Of a stretch of 64,000 nt of DNA, positions 1 through 7,183 are shown piece after piece; the stretch's first letter is position 1, and each line of letters begins with the position of its first letter. The notes under the pieces are model-generated. The model worked only from the letters and a program-made list of their open reading frames with translations, was not told the origin of the DNA and did no database searches. This stretch comes from Manganibacter manganicus. Lineage in GTDB: Bacteria > Pseudomonadota > Alphaproteobacteria > Rhizobiales > Rhizobiaceae. The stretch is from NCBI RefSeq assembly GCF_002075885.1, contig NZ_MDET01000058.1:1-64000 (forward strand), read 5' to 3'. Position numbers and translations under genes: made by a program.

Positions 1-41
1 ATGCTGAGGAGCCGGCGACGCCGGCGTCTCGAAGCACGCAC
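1..41 (-). repeat. Interspersed mosaic repeat, copy A
   Basis: Read on the minus strand these 41 bases match 63857-63897 with two differences in the centre. Each copy contains a GCCGGC/GCCGGC hairpin flanked by a GTGCTTCGAGACG block and a CTCCTCAGCAT block. Related GGTGAGCG/GCGGGG-type sequence follows at about 61-100. No ORF is associated with it. It resembles the palindromic repeats scattered between genes in Mesorhizobium-type genomes. Confidence 0.7.
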
Positions 42-195
42 AGCACAAACTGGATCCGCCCCCCGTGGGCGAGGCTCCGCTCACCATGAGGGCGGGGACA
101 GTGCCTCTTTTCCGTTATCTTGAGACGGCGACATTACACCACCTCTCATCGTGAGGAGTCAGCGTGAGCTGCCGTCTCGAACGACGCAGGTCCAC

Positions 196-612
196 CTATG
201 GCAGTGAAATGCGGCCATCGGCGTCGATCGGAAAATCCGGATTGTGCGCCACTTCCCAGACATTTTTCTCAGGATCGGCGAAATACCCGTACCAACCGCC
301 CCAGAAAGCGCGGCCCGCCGGCTTGACGATACGGCCACCTGCTCGTTCGGCTTGCTCCAGCACCGTGCCGACTTCCTCTTCGGAGCGGGTGTTGTAGGCG
401 AGATAGACGCGCGACGGCGCCGTACCGAAGGCAATGCCGGCATCCGTTTCGGCGTCAGCGCGCGGAAATAACGCCAGGATCGCACCACCCATCTGGAAGA
501 AGGCAACGCCATCCCGGATGCGGTGCCGCTCCAGGCCCATCGTCTCATAGAAGGCCGCCATGCGATCGAGGTCGTCGACGGCGATCGTGACGATGGAGAT
601 TCGCGGTTCCAT
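196..612 (-). CDS. VOC (glyoxalase/dioxygenase fold) family protein
   Basis: A 138-residue protein that opens with the VOC pattern RISIVTIAVDDLDRMAAFYE and carries the second-half signature GGWYGYFADPEKNVWEV, where the Asp-Pro and a late Glu-Val sit at the usual metal-site position. VOC proteins are small metal-dependent enzymes or binding proteins, and the substrate cannot be read from the sequence. The ATG directly follows the TGA of the upstream 77-aa gene with no gap. It is therefore the last gene of a three-gene leftward operon headed by a crotonase-family gene. Function beyond the fold is unknown. Confidence 0.85.
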   Translation of the reverse strand: MEPRISIVTIAVDDLDRMAAFYETMGLERHRIRDGVAFFQMGGAILALFPRADAETDAGIAFGTAPSRVYLAYNTRSEEEVGTVLEQAERAGGRIVKPAGRAFWGGWYGYFADPEKNVWEVAHNPDFPIDADGRISLP

Positions 613-846
613 TCAGTGAAAACCGAAATGGCTTTTCAAAATGCTGAACAATTGCAAGGCGGAGCCTTCGTCCAACTGGATCGACTGACTGACCTTGCCC
701 GGCATTACACTGTCGCTGCGCCCCGCCGTGTTGATCTGCAACAGGCGCCGCCCGTCCACTTCATAGGTATAATAGGTCGCGTCTATGGGGTCATGCAGGC
801 TGGTGCGCTGCAAATGGCCGCGTGAAAACTGCTCGATCCGGGCCAT
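613..846 (-). CDS. Small conserved-looking hypothetical protein (77 aa)
   Basis: I chose the ATG at 846 (MARIEQFSRG...) because it overlaps the TGA of the crotonase gene as TGATG, which implies translational coupling. An in-frame start 15 bases further upstream would lie inside the neighbouring gene. The product has no signal peptide, membrane segment or cysteine. Its centre (YYTYEVDGRRLLQINT) looks like a small beta-rich domain and the end is rich in hydrophobic residues. I recognise no family. Its place between a crotonase-like enzyme and a VOC protein suggests a shared pathway, which is inference only. Confidence 0.7.
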   Translation of the reverse strand: MARIEQFSRGHLQRTSLHDPIDATYYTYEVDGRRLLQINTAGRSDSVMPGKVSQSIQLDEGSALQLFSILKSHFGFH

Positions 847-1667
847 CACTTTCCCTTCCAATCCGGTTGACGCTTGCCGATAAAGGCGCCGATACCTTCT
901 TCGGCATCGCGCGCCAGCATGTTCTCGACCATCACCCGGCCGGTATAGTCATAGGCTTCCGCCAGCCCCATTTCGACCTGCCGATAGAACGCTTCCTTGC
1001 CAATCTTGAGCGTCAAAGGCGATTTGGAAGCAATGGTTTGCGCGTATTTCCCGACAATCTGATTCAGATATTCGCGCGGCACAACGCGATTGACGAGGCC
1101 GAATTCCTTCGCCGTGGGCGCATCGATGGTCTCGCCGGTCAGCAGCATCTCCATCGCCTGCTTGCGTGAGGCGTTGCGCGAGACGGCGACCATCGGCGTC
1201 GAGCAGAACAGGCCGATATGGACGCCCGGCGTGCAAAACGTCGCCTCCTGCGCGGCGACCGCCAGATCGCAGCTTGCCACCAGTTGCAGGCCGGCAGCGG
1301 TGGCAAGCCCCTCGACCTCGGCAATCACCGGCTTGGGATTGCGCACGATGGCCTGCATCAGCGCCGAACATTCGGCAAAGGTCTTTTCATAGAATGTCCT
1401 GCCCCGGTCGGGGTCGGCGCGGTGCGCGGTCAGTTCCTTGAGGTCATGGCCGGCGCAAAACACCTTGCCGGTAGCGGCCAGAACGATGACACGCACGGCC
1501 GGATCGTCGCGGGCGCGGTCGAGTTCGACCTTCAACGCCGCCATGGTGGCCAGCGAAAGCGCGTTGGCCGGCGGATTGGCAAGGGTAAGACGCAATATGC
1601 CGTCCGCCTCCTCGACCAGAACCGGCCCTTCCTGTTCCTCACGCTTCATGGCGACGATTTCAGCCAT
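846..1667 (-). CDS. Enoyl-CoA hydratase/isomerase family protein, ECHDC3-like
   Basis: A 273-residue crotonase-fold protein. The ATG at 1667 was chosen because GGAGG lies five bases before it; longer in-frame starts lack this. The oxyanion-hole signature CAGHDLKEL is at residues 71-79 and the second glycine-rich segment GLATAAGLQL near 120-129. The run TPGVHIGLFCSTP is characteristic of the ECHDC3 branch. The two glutamates that hydrate the double bond in classical crotonase are replaced by Gln128 and Gly148, so ordinary hydratase activity is doubtful. It may be an isomerase, a hydrolase or a CoA-binding protein. It heads the operon with the 77-aa and VOC genes. Confidence 0.9.
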   Translation of the reverse strand: MAEIVAMKREEQEGPVLVEEADGILRLTLANPPANALSLATMAALKVELDRARDDPAVRVIVLAATGKVFCAGHDLKELTAHRADPDRGRTFYEKTFAECSALMQAIVRNPKPVIAEVEGLATAAGLQLVASCDLAVAAQEATFCTPGVHIGLFCSTPMVAVSRNASRKQAMEMLLTGETIDAPTAKEFGLVNRVVPREYLNQIVGKYAQTIASKSPLTLKIGKEAFYRQVEMGLAEAYDYTGRVMVENMLARDAEEGIGAFIGKRQPDWKGK

Positions 1668-1803
1668 TTTATCCTCCATGCTTCCATCAAGCTTAGTACG
1701 CTGTCGCGCCCAGTCCAGCACCGGATGCGGCTGGAGCTAACAAAAGCTGTTGCCTGGAATGAGCAGGTTCGGCCAAAAGGGCGGAGTTGAACGGAGAGCG
1801 CCA

Positions 1804-2250
1804 ATGCCCGCCCATGCCGATTTGAAGCCTGTCCTGACCGCTCCGGAAGTCAACGCGCTGATGCGCTCGGCCTTTCCACAACTCAATGGCAGCGGCAATT
1901 TCTATGAGACCATCGATGTTTTTCCCGGCGGCTGCACCGTGCGCCTCAATGCCGACGAGAGACATCTGCGCCCTGGCGGCACGGTTTCAGGCCCCTCTCT
2001 GTTCACGCTGGCCGATATCGGCGGCTATGCCTGCGTGCTGTCGCATGCCGGGCCGGACGCGCTGTCCGTCACCGTCAATCTCAATATCAATTTCATGCGC
2101 AAGGCCGAGGTCGGCCCCATCGACGGGCATTGCCGGATCCTGAAATTGGGCAAAAGCCTGATGGTGTTCGACATCGACATCATTGCCGGAGAGGATCGGC
2201 ACACGGTGGCGCACGCCACCGGCACCTATTCGATCCCGCCGCGGCGTTGA
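1804..2250 (+). CDS. PaaI-type hot-dog fold thioesterase
   Basis: A 148-residue protein starting at the ATG 1804, which follows GGAGAG by about six bases. The middle segment GGTVSGPSLFTLADIGGYA matches the hot-dog thioesterase helix, with the Asp of LADIGG in the position of the catalytic acid. It is followed by a beta strand ending VNLNINFMRKAE, as in PaaI/4HBT proteins. The family hydrolyses acyl-CoA or aromatic-acyl-CoA thioesters in the cytoplasm. It is divergent from the crotonase operon (137 bp between starts), so a shared acyl-CoA process is possible but unproven. Confidence 0.88.
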   Translation: MPAHADLKPVLTAPEVNALMRSAFPQLNGSGNFYETIDVFPGGCTVRLNADERHLRPGGTVSGPSLFTLADIGGYACVLSHAGPDALSVTVNLNINFMRKAEVGPIDGHCRILKLGKSLMVFDIDIIAGEDRHTVAHATGTYSIPPRR

Positions 2251-2254
2251 TTTT

Positions 2255-2278
2255 TATGTGGTAAAATAATACCACATA
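2255..2278. promoter_or_regulatory. Perfect 9-bp inverted repeat, possible operator
   Basis: TATGTGGTA, six A/T bases, then TACCACATA form a perfect AT-rich dyad that starts four bases after the thioesterase stop and lies about 75 bp before the rplM -35 box. There is no U-run after it, so it is not a typical terminator. The size and symmetry suit a dimeric repressor of the GntR or similar type. A second, weaker dyad (GACTTT-N7-AAAGTC) follows at 2300-2318. Confidence 0.5.
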
Positions 2279-2331
2279 CCTAACATTTTGATTATGCTTG
2301 ACTTTACGAGAAAAAGTCCATTTCGTTCGGC

Positions 2332-2360
2332 TTGACGACGCCTGCGGGCATGCCTATAAG
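2332..2360 (+). promoter_or_regulatory. Sigma-70-type promoter of rplM-rpsI
   Basis: TTGACG at 2332-2337 and TATAAG at 2355-2360 are separated by exactly 17 bases, a near-consensus housekeeping promoter. It predicts transcription starting near 2367 and a leader of about 130 nt before rplM. Confidence 0.7.
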
Positions 2361-2366
2361 CACTGT

Positions 2367-2495
2367 TGAAACAGCGGCCCCGCAAAGGCCGCCTTTTCAT
2401 TATTGGCCGAAGGCTTCCCGCCTCGGCCAATGAAAGCAACAAGAAACGCCTTTTCCGCTTTTGCGGTCAAGGTCTGGAACCTGAAAGCAAGAACC
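2367..2495 (+). promoter_or_regulatory. Structured rplM leader with attenuator-like hairpins
   Basis: Hairpin 1 pairs GCGGCC (2374-2379) with GGCCGC (2387-2392) and is followed by CTTTTC. Hairpin 2 pairs ATTGGCCGA (2402-2410) with TCGGCCAAT (2423-2431), a nine-base stem with a 12-nt loop. The inner halves are cross-complementary: GGCCG at 2387-2391 can pair with CGGCC at 2424-2428, so alternative folds exclude each other. This arrangement fits a ribosomal-protein autoregulatory leader, but no known family is recognised. Confidence 0.5.
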
Positions 2496-2960
2496 ATGAC
2501 AACCTTTTCGCAGAAGCCTGCGGACGTGGTGAAGAAGTGGGTGCTGATCGACGCCGAGGGTCTCGTCGTCGGCCGACTCGCCACCATCGTCGCCAACATC
2601 CTGCGCGGCAAGAACAAGCCGACCTTCACCCCGCATGTCGATGACGGCGACAACGTCATCATCATCAATGCCGACAAGGTCGTGCTCACCGGCAAGAAAT
2701 ACACCGACAAGGTCTATTACTGGCACACCGGCCATCCCGGCGGCATCAAGGAGCGCACCGCGCGGCAGTTGCTCGAGGGCCGTTTCCCCGAGCGCGTCGT
2801 CGAGAAGGCGGTCGAGCGCATGATCCCGCGCGGCCCGCTCGGCCGTCGCCAAATGAAGAATCTCCGCGTCTATGCAGGCGCCGAACACCCGCATACGGCA
2901 CAGCAGCCCGAAACGCTCGACGTCGGCAAGCTGAACGCCAAGAACAAGAAGGTTGCTTGA
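2496..2960 (+). CDS. rplM: 50S ribosomal protein L13
   Basis: A 154-residue L13, an assembly-initiator protein of the large ribosomal subunit. The ATG at 2496 (MTTFSQKPADVVKKW) matches the usual alphaproteobacterial N-terminus; an upstream in-frame ATG would add an unrelated 31-residue leader. Diagnostic segments are VVGRLATIVANILRGK, YYWHTGHPGGIKERTARQ and GPLGRRQMKNLRVYAG. It is followed after one base by rpsI, the conserved L13-S9 operon. Expression is probably governed by the promoter and hairpin leader just upstream. Confidence 0.98.
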   Translation: MTTFSQKPADVVKKWVLIDAEGLVVGRLATIVANILRGKNKPTFTPHVDDGDNVIIINADKVVLTGKKYTDKVYYWHTGHPGGIKERTARQLLEGRFPERVVEKAVERMIPRGPLGRRQMKNLRVYAGAEHPHTAQQPETLDVGKLNAKNKKVA

Positions 2961-2961
2961 T

Positions 2962-3438
2962 ATGGCTGAGCTTTCCTCGCTCGCAGAACTGGGCACCGTG
3001 GCTGCCGCCGAGCAGCCGGCCGCGCCCGTCCACGTCCAGAAGCTCGACAAGCAGGGTCGGGCCTATGCCACCGGCAAGCGCAAGGACGCCATCGCCCGCG
3101 TCTGGGTCAAGCCCGGTTCGGGCAAGATCGTCATCAACGACAAGGAATTCGCGGCCTATTTCGCGCGCCCCGTCCTGCAGATGATCCTCAAGCAGCCGAT
3201 CGTGGCAACCAACCGGGACGGCCAGTTCGACATCGTCGCAACCGTCGCCGGCGGCGGCCTGTCCGGTCAGGCCGGCGCGGTGCGCCACGGCATCTCCAAG
3301 GCGCTGACCTATTACGAGCCGACGCTGCGCGGCGTGCTCAAGAAGGGCGGCTTCCTGACCCGCGACAGCCGCACCGTGGAGCGCAAGAAGTACGGTAAGG
3401 CCAAGGCTCGCCGCAGCTTCCAGTTCTCCAAGCGGTGA
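2962..3438 (+). CDS. rpsI: 30S ribosomal protein S9
   Basis: A 158-residue S9 of the small subunit head, beginning at the ATG 2962 one base after the rplM stop, with AAGAAGG as ribosome-binding site inside the end of rplM. The first 30 residues form the acidic/alanine-rich extension common in Hyphomicrobiales. The core shows YATGKRKDAIARVWVKPG and GGGLSGQAGAVRHGISKAL, and the C-terminus KARRSFQFSKR is the basic tail that reaches toward the P-site tRNA. The operon ends at the terminator near 3549-3575. Confidence 0.98.
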   Translation: MAELSSLAELGTVAAAEQPAAPVHVQKLDKQGRAYATGKRKDAIARVWVKPGSGKIVINDKEFAAYFARPVLQMILKQPIVATNRDGQFDIVATVAGGGLSGQAGAVRHGISKALTYYEPTLRGVLKKGGFLTRDSRTVERKKYGKAKARRSFQFSKR

Positions 3439-3465
3439 GGTTTTGGCCGGCCGCAAGGTCGGGTC

Positions 3466-3484
3466 GAATGTCCAATGGACATTC
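3466..3484. repeat. Inverted repeat in the rpsI 3' region
   Basis: GAATGTCC, three bases, then GGACATTC form a perfect eight-base dyad 28 bases after rpsI. No U-run follows, so it may only be a transcript-stabilising hairpin upstream of the true terminator. Confidence 0.45.
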
Positions 3485-3548
3485 AACAGAAACCGAACGC
3501 CCGGAGCCATAGCGAAGGGCTGGAATTCAAAAGTTTTTGCAAATCAAG

Positions 3549-3575
3549 AGGCCGCGCCGCAAGCGCGGCCTTTTT
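3549..3575 (+). terminator. Intrinsic terminator of rplM-rpsI
   Basis: GGCCGCGC (3550-3557) pairs with GCGCGGCC (3563-3570) over a CGCAA loop and is followed by TTTTTCTTT, a textbook rho-independent terminator about 110 bases after rpsI. Confidence 0.88.
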
Positions 3576-3645
3576 CTTTGGCTGCTTACCAAAACGGCAT
3601 AGCGCCCAAAACAGCGCAGAGCATTGCCACGCCCGCGCCCGCAAA

Positions 3646-3677
3646 CAAAAAAGCCCCGGACGGACCGGAGCTTTTTT
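3646..3677. terminator. Bidirectional terminator between rpsI and the IalB-like gene
   Basis: An A-run, a GC/CCGG stem with one mismatch (3653-3659 with 3665-3671), an ACGGA loop and a T-run. It can end transcripts from both converging genes; the IalB-like stop codon is about 40 bases to the right. Confidence 0.8.
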
Positions 3678-3715
3678 CTCAGATAAGGATATTGGCGGGC
3701 CGCGCCCGAGAAGGG

Positions 3716-4348
3716 TTATTTACCCTCTTTCGCCTTGTCCTGCTCTTCCTTGAGCTTCTTGGCGAAGTCCTCGTTGTTCTTGGCGACGAATTCCTGCAGC
3801 TTCTTCTGGCGTTCCTCGAGGTCCGACGGCTTCATTGCCGGCCCTTCGAACGCCTCCGTGAAGCCCTTGAGCGAAACCTTGATCGGATTCGGCTGGTTCT
3901 GGAAATTGACTGAAGTCAGCGTCAGTTCCGAGCCTTTCTTGAAGGAGGTTACGAGCTGATCGGTCAGCGGCACCTCGGCGACGCAGCGGTCGGGGAAGCA
4001 GATGACATAGTCAAGCTTCTGGGTCTTGCCACCGTCGATCTGCAAGCCGATGCCGGGCGGCACCAGGCGGCCGGTCGGAACCGTGACCTGGAAAACCTTG
4101 CGATTCACCTTACCCCTCAGATCGATCATGCTGATGCCGGTGATGAGTTGTCCGCTGCTCGCGGTGGTGATGTTCTGGACATTGCAGATATCAACGTCCT
4201 CCTGCTTGGTGCAGGCCTTGAACCATCCCTGCGGCGCCTGCTGTTGAGCCGACGCAGCCGCAAGCCCGGCACCCAGAAAGCCGGCCACGCCGGCGGCCAT
4301 GACCGAAAGGCGGTATGCGTTGGTTTTCAGGCTCGTCATGTGCTGCAT
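3716..4348 (-). CDS. Invasion-associated locus B (IalB) family secreted protein
   Basis: A 210-residue protein with an N-terminal signal peptide ending near AAASAQQQAPQGW, followed by the IalB domain. Cysteines lie at WFKACTK, DICNV and the pair in VICFPDRCVAEVPL, typical of the family. The last 40 residues form a strongly charged Lys/Glu helix (EERQKKLQEFVAKNN...). IalB is a Bartonella outer-membrane/periplasmic factor, but most rhizobial paralogues have unknown roles in the envelope. Two ATGs are possible (4348 or 4339): AGAGGA lies 2 or 11 bases upstream, so the start is uncertain by three codons. Confidence 0.88.
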   Translation of the reverse strand: MQHMTSLKTNAYRLSVMAAGVAGFLGAGLAAASAQQQAPQGWFKACTKQEDVDICNVQNITTASSGQLITGISMIDLRGKVNRKVFQVTVPTGRLVPPGIGLQIDGGKTQKLDYVICFPDRCVAEVPLTDQLVTSFKKGSELTLTSVNFQNQPNPIKVSLKGFTEAFEGPAMKPSDLEERQKKLQEFVAKNNEDFAKKLKEEQDKAKEGK

Positions 4349-4400
4349 TTCCTCTCGAATGATCCCGGTTCGGCTGTTTTCGCCCGCGCGGTCCTGCTAC

Positions 4401-4423
4401 CTGTTGCGCAATTGAGGCAACAG
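4401..4423. promoter_or_regulatory. Inverted repeat in divergent promoter region
   Basis: CTGTTGC-N9-GCAACAG is a perfect seven-base dyad between the leftward IalB-like gene and the rightward peptide-binding gene. Its place suggests an operator for one or both genes. Function is unproven. Confidence 0.35.
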
Positions 4424-4617
4424 AATGACTCTGGCGGGCGTGTTACACTGCCCCGAGCGGCGAATCCAGCCCATCCGGGGGATTTCTTGATCGTCCGGCA
4501 GAGGCCGCGTCACGGCCACAATGGCGGCTATTGTGCGCGCAAGCCATGCCATCGAAGTCTGGAACCGTTAGGATGGAAGGCCGAATCATCCTGCTGCCCG
4601 TGCGAACGAGACACCTC

Positions 4618-6438
4618 ATGCGCTGCGCCCTTTCCCGGCTGACCGTCGCGATTTTCCTGCTCGTACCCGGCCTCCAGCCGGCCAATGCCGAACCGAAGCA
4701 CGCCATCGCCATGCGCGGCGAGCCGGCGCTGCCGGCGGATTACACGCATTTCGGCTACGCCAATCCGCAAGCGCCCAAGGGCGGGGCGATCACCTATTGC
4801 GTCGTCGGCACGTTCGACAATCTCAATCCGTTCATCATCAAGAGTTTGCGCACCACCGCGCGCGGCATGATCGACACGATCTTTGGCAATCTCGTCTTCG
4901 AGCCGCTGATGCAGCGCAACGAGAACGAGGCTTTCAGCCTTTACGGCCTTTTGGCCGACACCGCCGACATGAGCGAGGATCGCAAGTCGATCGAATTCCA
5001 TCTCAACCCGAAGGCAAAATGGTCGGACGGTGTGCCGGTCACGCCGGAAGACGTGCTGTTCACCTATGACGTGTTCACCGACAAGGGCCGCCCGCCCTAT
5101 TCGAACCGCATGAAAAGGGTGGCAAAGCTGGAAAAGACCGGCGAGCATTCCGTGCGGTTCACCTTCAACGAACATTCGGACCGCGAATTTCCGCTCATCG
5201 TCGCGATGACGCCGATCATCCCGAAACACGCCTTCGACAAGGCAACCTTCGACCAGACGACGTTGAAGCCGCTGATCGGCAGCGGCCCCTATACGGTGGC
5301 CGAGGTCAAGCCCGGCGACCGCATCGTCTTCAAGCGCAACCCGGATTATTGGGGCAAGGACATCCCCTCCAAACGCGGCTTCGACAATTACGACACGATC
5401 ACCATCCAGTATTTCCTCAATGCCAACGCAAAGCTCGAAGCCTTCAAGAAGGGGCTTTGCGCCATCGACACGGAAACCGACCCGGTCAAGCGCGCGCGGG
5501 ACATGGATTTTCCCGCATTCAAGCAGGGCAAGGTGGTGGCCGAGACCTTCAAGACCGGCATTCCGCCGGTCGTCACCGGCTTTTTATTCAACACACGGCT
5601 GAAGAAGTTCCAGAACCCGGTGGTGCGGCGCGCGCTCGGCATGCTCTATGATTTCTCATGGGCCAACAAGAACCTGTTCGGCGGCAACTACAAGCGGACC
5701 ATGAGCTATTGGCAGGATTCGGAGCTCTCGGCGCTCGGCCACCCCGCCAGCGAAAAGGAGAAGGCGCTGCTTGCCCCCTTCCCCGGCCGCGTTCCCCCCG
5801 AGGTTTTGGACGGCACATGGCAACCACCCGTCACCGATGGTTCCGGCCAGGATCGCAAGGTGCTGCGTGCCGCCTACGATCTTCTGGAAAGCGCCGGCTA
5901 CCGGATCAAGGACGGCGCCATGCTCGACCCGCAGGGCCAGCCATTCGGCTTCGAGATCCTGACCGCCGGCGAGGAGCAGTTGCGGCTTGCCTCGCTTTAC
6001 CAGCGTACCCTTGGCAAGCTTGGCATTGCCGTAACCATCCGCGCGCTCGATGGCGACCAGATCCAGTCGCGCAAGCAGCGCTTCGATTTCGACGTGCTGA
6101 TCGGCTCCAGCGGCTTCAGCAGTTCGCTATCGCCCGGCATCGAGCAGATCGGCCGCTGGGGCTCTTCCAGCGCCAATGTCGAAGGCTCGTTCAATCTGGG
6201 CGGCGTTTCCGACCCGGCCATCGACGCCGCCATCGACGCCATGCTCAACGCGCATTCCAAGGAAGACTATGTCGCGGCCGTGCGCGTCCTCGACCGGCTC
6301 CTGATCTCCGGCTTCTATATCGTGCCCTTCCAGCACGACACCGACCAGTGGATCGCCTACTGGAATTATCTGGATCATCCGAAGGAGACGCCCATATACG
6401 GCTATCAACTGCCAGCCTGGTGGCACAAACCGCAATAG
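4618..6438 (+). CDS. ABC transporter substrate-binding protein, family 5 (peptide/YejA-like)
   Basis: A periplasmic solute-binding protein of the DppA/OppA/YejA family, about 606 residues from the chosen ATG. That start gives a clean signal peptide (MRCALSRLTVAIFLLVPGLQ, cut after ANA). An in-frame ATG at 4573 is an alternative. Family features include GTFDNLNPF, a FHLNPKAKWSDGVPVTPEDVLFT-type block (near 130) and the NPDYWGKD motif. No permease or ATPase genes are adjacent, so it must use components encoded elsewhere. The long N-lobe insertions are closest in my reading to YejA-type (microcin C/oligopeptide) binding proteins. Confidence 0.88.
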   Translation: MRCALSRLTVAIFLLVPGLQPANAEPKHAIAMRGEPALPADYTHFGYANPQAPKGGAITYCVVGTFDNLNPFIIKSLRTTARGMIDTIFGNLVFEPLMQRNENEAFSLYGLLADTADMSEDRKSIEFHLNPKAKWSDGVPVTPEDVLFTYDVFTDKGRPPYSNRMKRVAKLEKTGEHSVRFTFNEHSDREFPLIVAMTPIIPKHAFDKATFDQTTLKPLIGSGPYTVAEVKPGDRIVFKRNPDYWGKDIPSKRGFDNYDTITIQYFLNANAKLEAFKKGLCAIDTETDPVKRARDMDFPAFKQGKVVAETFKTGIPPVVTGFLFNTRLKKFQNPVVRRALGMLYDFSWANKNLFGGNYKRTMSYWQDSELSALGHPASEKEKALLAPFPGRVPPEVLDGTWQPPVTDGSGQDRKVLRAAYDLLESAGYRIKDGAMLDPQGQPFGFEILTAGEEQLRLASLYQRTLGKLGIAVTIRALDGDQIQSRKQRFDFDVLIGSSGFSSSLSPGIEQIGRWGSSSANVEGSFNLGGVSDPAIDAAIDAMLNAHSKEDYVAAVRVLDRLLISGFYIVPFQHDTDQWIAYWNYLDHPKETPIYGYQLPAWWHKPQ

Positions 6439-6455
6439 GCGGAAAGGATGAAACG

Positions 6456-7148
6456 ATGAGCGACCCAAATGCCGTCAGCCCCGTTTCCATCAGCATCGAC
6501 GTTGTGTCGGACGTGGTCTGCCCCTGGTGCTTCATCGGCCAAAAGCGGCTCGACAAGGCGATTGCGGCAGCCGAGGTGGCGGTGGAAGTGCGCTGGCGGC
6601 CGTTCCAGCTCGACCCGACAATCCCGCCCGAAGGCACCGACCGGCATGCCTATATGCTCGGCAAGTTCGGCAGCGAGGAGCGCATTCGCGAAATCCACGG
6701 CCGGATCGAACCGCTGGGGGCGGCCGAGGGCATTGCCTTTGCCTTCGACGCCATCGCCCGTTCGCCCAACACGCTTGATGCGCACCGCATCATCCGCTGG
6801 GCCGGCGCCGTTGACGCCGGCGTGCAGAACAGGCTGGTGCGGCACCTGTTCCGGCTCTATTTCGAGCAAGGCGCCGAAATTGGCGACGCGACGGTGCTGA
6901 TTTCAGCCGCGCGCGAGGCCGGCATGGACGCCGCGGTGGTGGAAACGCTGCTGCCGACCGATGCCGACAGAGATACCGTCAAGGCCGAGATCGAGACGGC
7001 GCAGCGCATGGGCGTCACCGGCGTGCCCTGCTTCCTGCTGGAAGGCAAATATGCGGTGGTGGGCGCGCAGGCCGTCGAGACGTTGGCTGAGGCGATCAGG
7101 CAGATCGCCGCCGCCAAGGCGAAGGGCGAGTTGGAAACAGCCGGATAG
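6456..7148 (+). CDS. DsbA family oxidoreductase (FrnE-like)
   Basis: A 230-residue thioredoxin-fold protein with a CPWC active site (Cys22, Cys25) inside SDVVCPWCFIG, and the cis-Pro segment GVTGVPCFLLEGKYAVVG near the C-terminus. There is no signal peptide, so it is cytoplasmic like FrnE and polyketide-associated DsbA homologues rather than periplasmic DsbA. AAAGGA precedes the ATG. It begins 17 bases after the peptide-binding gene and is probably cotranscribed. The partner is unknown; roles in oxidative stress or 2-hydroxychromene-2-carboxylate-type isomerisation are both seen in this fold. Confidence 0.9.
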   Translation: MSDPNAVSPVSISIDVVSDVVCPWCFIGQKRLDKAIAAAEVAVEVRWRPFQLDPTIPPEGTDRHAYMLGKFGSEERIREIHGRIEPLGAAEGIAFAFDAIARSPNTLDAHRIIRWAGAVDAGVQNRLVRHLFRLYFEQGAEIGDATVLISAAREAGMDAAVVETLLPTDADRDTVKAEIETAQRMGVTGVPCFLLEGKYAVVGAQAVETLAEAIRQIAAAKAKGELETAG

Positions 7149-7183
7149 GCAGGCGCTCGTCGACAAATAGCTAATATGACGCA

